NCBI RefSeq assembly: GCF_008831285.2
Contig: NC_045141.1
Coordinates: forward strand, 23,338,742-23,402,741
DNA from: Nymphaea colorata
Lineage: Eukaryota; Streptophyta; Magnoliopsida; Nymphaeales; Nymphaeaceae
Direction of reading: 5' to 3'
DNA: 64,000 bases
Positions 62,146-64,000 of the stretch are shown one piece after another (position 1 is the stretch's first letter; the number at the start of each line of letters is the position of its first letter). Below the pieces are notes generated by a model. That model was not told the origin of the DNA, ran no database searches, and saw nothing but the letters and a program-made list of their open reading frames with translations. The translations under genes and the position numbers were made by a program.

Positions 62146-63130
62146 CCTGGAGGACAGCATAAAGGCCCACGAGTCAAAAAGATGTTCATTTAATCTATCT
62201 ATCTATCAATCAAGCCGATGAAACCAGCCTATTAGGAGATACCCCGTCAAGCTTTTCAACCAAATCAAAGGAATCTTTTCTATAAATAACACTGGTCCAT
62301 CGGGTTCAATCACGGTCAACCCCCAAGTCACTCAAGTGCAGGGTACTGAACAGAAAAGTCACGTCGCTCAAACATGATTCTTTTAACGCCCAATAAGAAT
62401 ATCAAGAATATCAATAATATGCATTACATGTTTCACCGAAAGGTCTCGACCGGTCATCGGAGAGCCACAGACTGTCTCCAGTCGTAGGGAGCTGCTGCAG
62501 GTGGATGAGAAGAAAATTGATGGGAAGAATAATTGGCTTTCGACGTTTAGGTAGTGTTTGATTGTCAAAAACAGCTACCGACCGATAACTATTCTGGATA
62601 ACATGACCGCCGCGTGACGATCTGTAATAACTTACCACCATGGACACGTTTCTTACTGCTTGACTAGCGGAAATAAGTTGTCCAGCTTCCGACTTCCGAG
62701 TAAACAAACTGAAAACGAAAGTTGTGTGGAAGCACGAATAACTAATTTAGGGCAAACAGCTATCATCAACTAAAATGCACTCGAAAGACAAATTGCAAAC
62801 GGGACTGCCCGACAATTTGGCCACTCAAAACACGCCGGGATGTTTTCAATCTTCACTAATGGGCCATGGAATCGTATTGTCTCTGTGAAATCTAATAACA
62901 TTAAACATAACTCGACCAAAAGCAGGCCCAAAACCCCTTTCAGGCAAATCTTTCGGCCCGATGGATGCTGCGCGCGCGATAGAGAGATATGGAAAGGGAG
63001 ACAGGGAGAGAAAACCTGTTCTTGGAGGATCTGTGAGGACCGAAGATAGACAGATGACTTCCCACTGTGAATAGATGAAGCAGATGACGATGAGCCGACG
63101 GAAATGATGGAGAGGGGAAGAGGAGCTCCG
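62146..63130 (-). other. Possible eRF3 5'-UTR exon and intron
   Basis: On the minus strand a consensus acceptor (CTGTCCTCCAG|GCAAC) ends at 62147, five bases before the ATG. A donor candidate AACAG|GTTTTC is at 63016/63015, downstream of a CT-rich, leader-like stretch (about 63130-63016). Together they predict an intron of 869 bp in the 5' UTR. Inferred from splice consensus only. Confidence 0.4.
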
Positions 63131-64000
63131 CTGCTCAGCGACAGGTAATGCCCTAAGCAGCCCTTCGCGGCTTTAGCCCAGCCCTTTCCAACCGGTTCAC
63201 CCCGCCTTTTACAACGTACTACACTTACCGCGCCAAATTAACTCGCGGTGGATTCGTGGTGTTTGAATGCCGGCGATGACGAAATGTCGGCTTACAAGTC
63301 TCACGCGGACATATTGTCCACGGAATACAAAATGTCTGACCTATCAAACACGCTTCAATCAAGTATACAAGGCAATTTTAAAATATGTGCGACTAGGGGT
63401 CACTCAATTTAATACGTAAACGAAAAGACATGCTTTGTTCTATAATTCTGCTTTAAAAGTATACCGTATTCATAAAATGTTATCACATTATGTTTCATTA
63501 ATCTACTCGTGATGGATTCGTTGAACAGTATCGACATACTACTTTAGCCAAACATTCTCAAGTGCGGACAACTAGTTCGTGCACACCTGTTCTACCTTTA
63601 CCATAACAGTGTCAACAACTGTCTATCGAAGTAGTTTGTTGATTTAATTCATCTTGGTAAATGCGTCCTGTTTTCTTCGCCCAGCCTTTGGTTTGTATAA
63701 TAGCTGTCCGTGTTTGATAATATATGTTGTTTTCTAGATCGAGTATCATGTTTCTTGGTAAAGTAATTTATACTAGTCGTGGCTTAAAATTCATGTTGGC
63801 ACATTCTTATACAAATGAAATTTCATGGGGACCGTGTGTTTGGTTGAGAGTTCTGTTTTTTCATTATTTTCCATGAAAGCTATGGAATCCTTTAAATATA
63901 ATTGCATCACCTGACATCGATCTGCGTGTTTTCATGTTTTTTTTAATGCTTGTATTTTTACTGGCACATTTGTATGCTTATGTGTACATGGCCTGTTTCT
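63131..64000. other. Region upstream of eRF3
   Basis: Likely promoter of eRF3 followed by AT-rich sequence to the window edge. I see no coding frame, tRNA or repeat that I can name. Confidence 0.45.

Overview
This is a nuclear segment of a flowering-plant genome. The coding sequences are split by many GT-AG introns. The products are plant-specific (a UNE10/PIF8-type phytochrome-interacting bHLH factor, two WAT1-related EamA transporters, a ZAT-type QALGGH zinc-finger repressor and a chloroplast NOA1/RIF1 GTPase). The space between genes is AT-rich, with long (TA)n and (CT)n tracts and many small inverted-repeat transposons. I cannot assign a lineage more precisely from sequence alone.

Layout, left to right. 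(1) Positions 1-4144, minus strand: first seven exons of NOA1/RIF1, a circularly permuted GTPase; the gene runs off the left edge, and exon 3 carries a one-base insertion that breaks the reading frame. (2) 6373-17431, minus: a 15-exon gene for a 2-phosphoglycerate-kinase-like protein (ATP-cone-like region plus P-loop kinase), with an hAT-like MITE in intron 4. (3) 20478-23164, plus: UNE10/PIF8-like bHLH gene in six exons, divergent from gene 2. (4) 23165-32702: gene-poor, with a large (TA)n palindrome, several MITE candidates and one tRNA-Thr(CGT) on the minus strand. (5) 32703-37044 and 38814-43671, plus: a tandem pair of seven-exon WAT1-related transporter genes that also share about 1 kb of upstream sequence; transposons have inserted differently in the two copies. 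(6) 46757-48022, plus: intronless ZAT-like C2H2 repressor with an EAR motif and two overlapping uORFs. (7) 51169-62141, minus: complete 17-exon gene for translation release factor eRF3, with a probable LINE fragment in one intron and a possible 5'-UTR intron reaching to about 63016.

The genes do not form a pathway; this is ordinary plant gene order. Exon boundaries come from splice consensus, phase continuity and remembered protein families. For every gene except NOA1 the exon lengths sum to an uninterrupted frame (462, 477, 353, 348, 421 and 531 residues), which is strong internal support. I found no new biological system. The most notable observations are the NOA1 frameshift, the recently remodelled WAT1 tandem duplication and the set of TIR elements with recognisable 8-bp target duplications.
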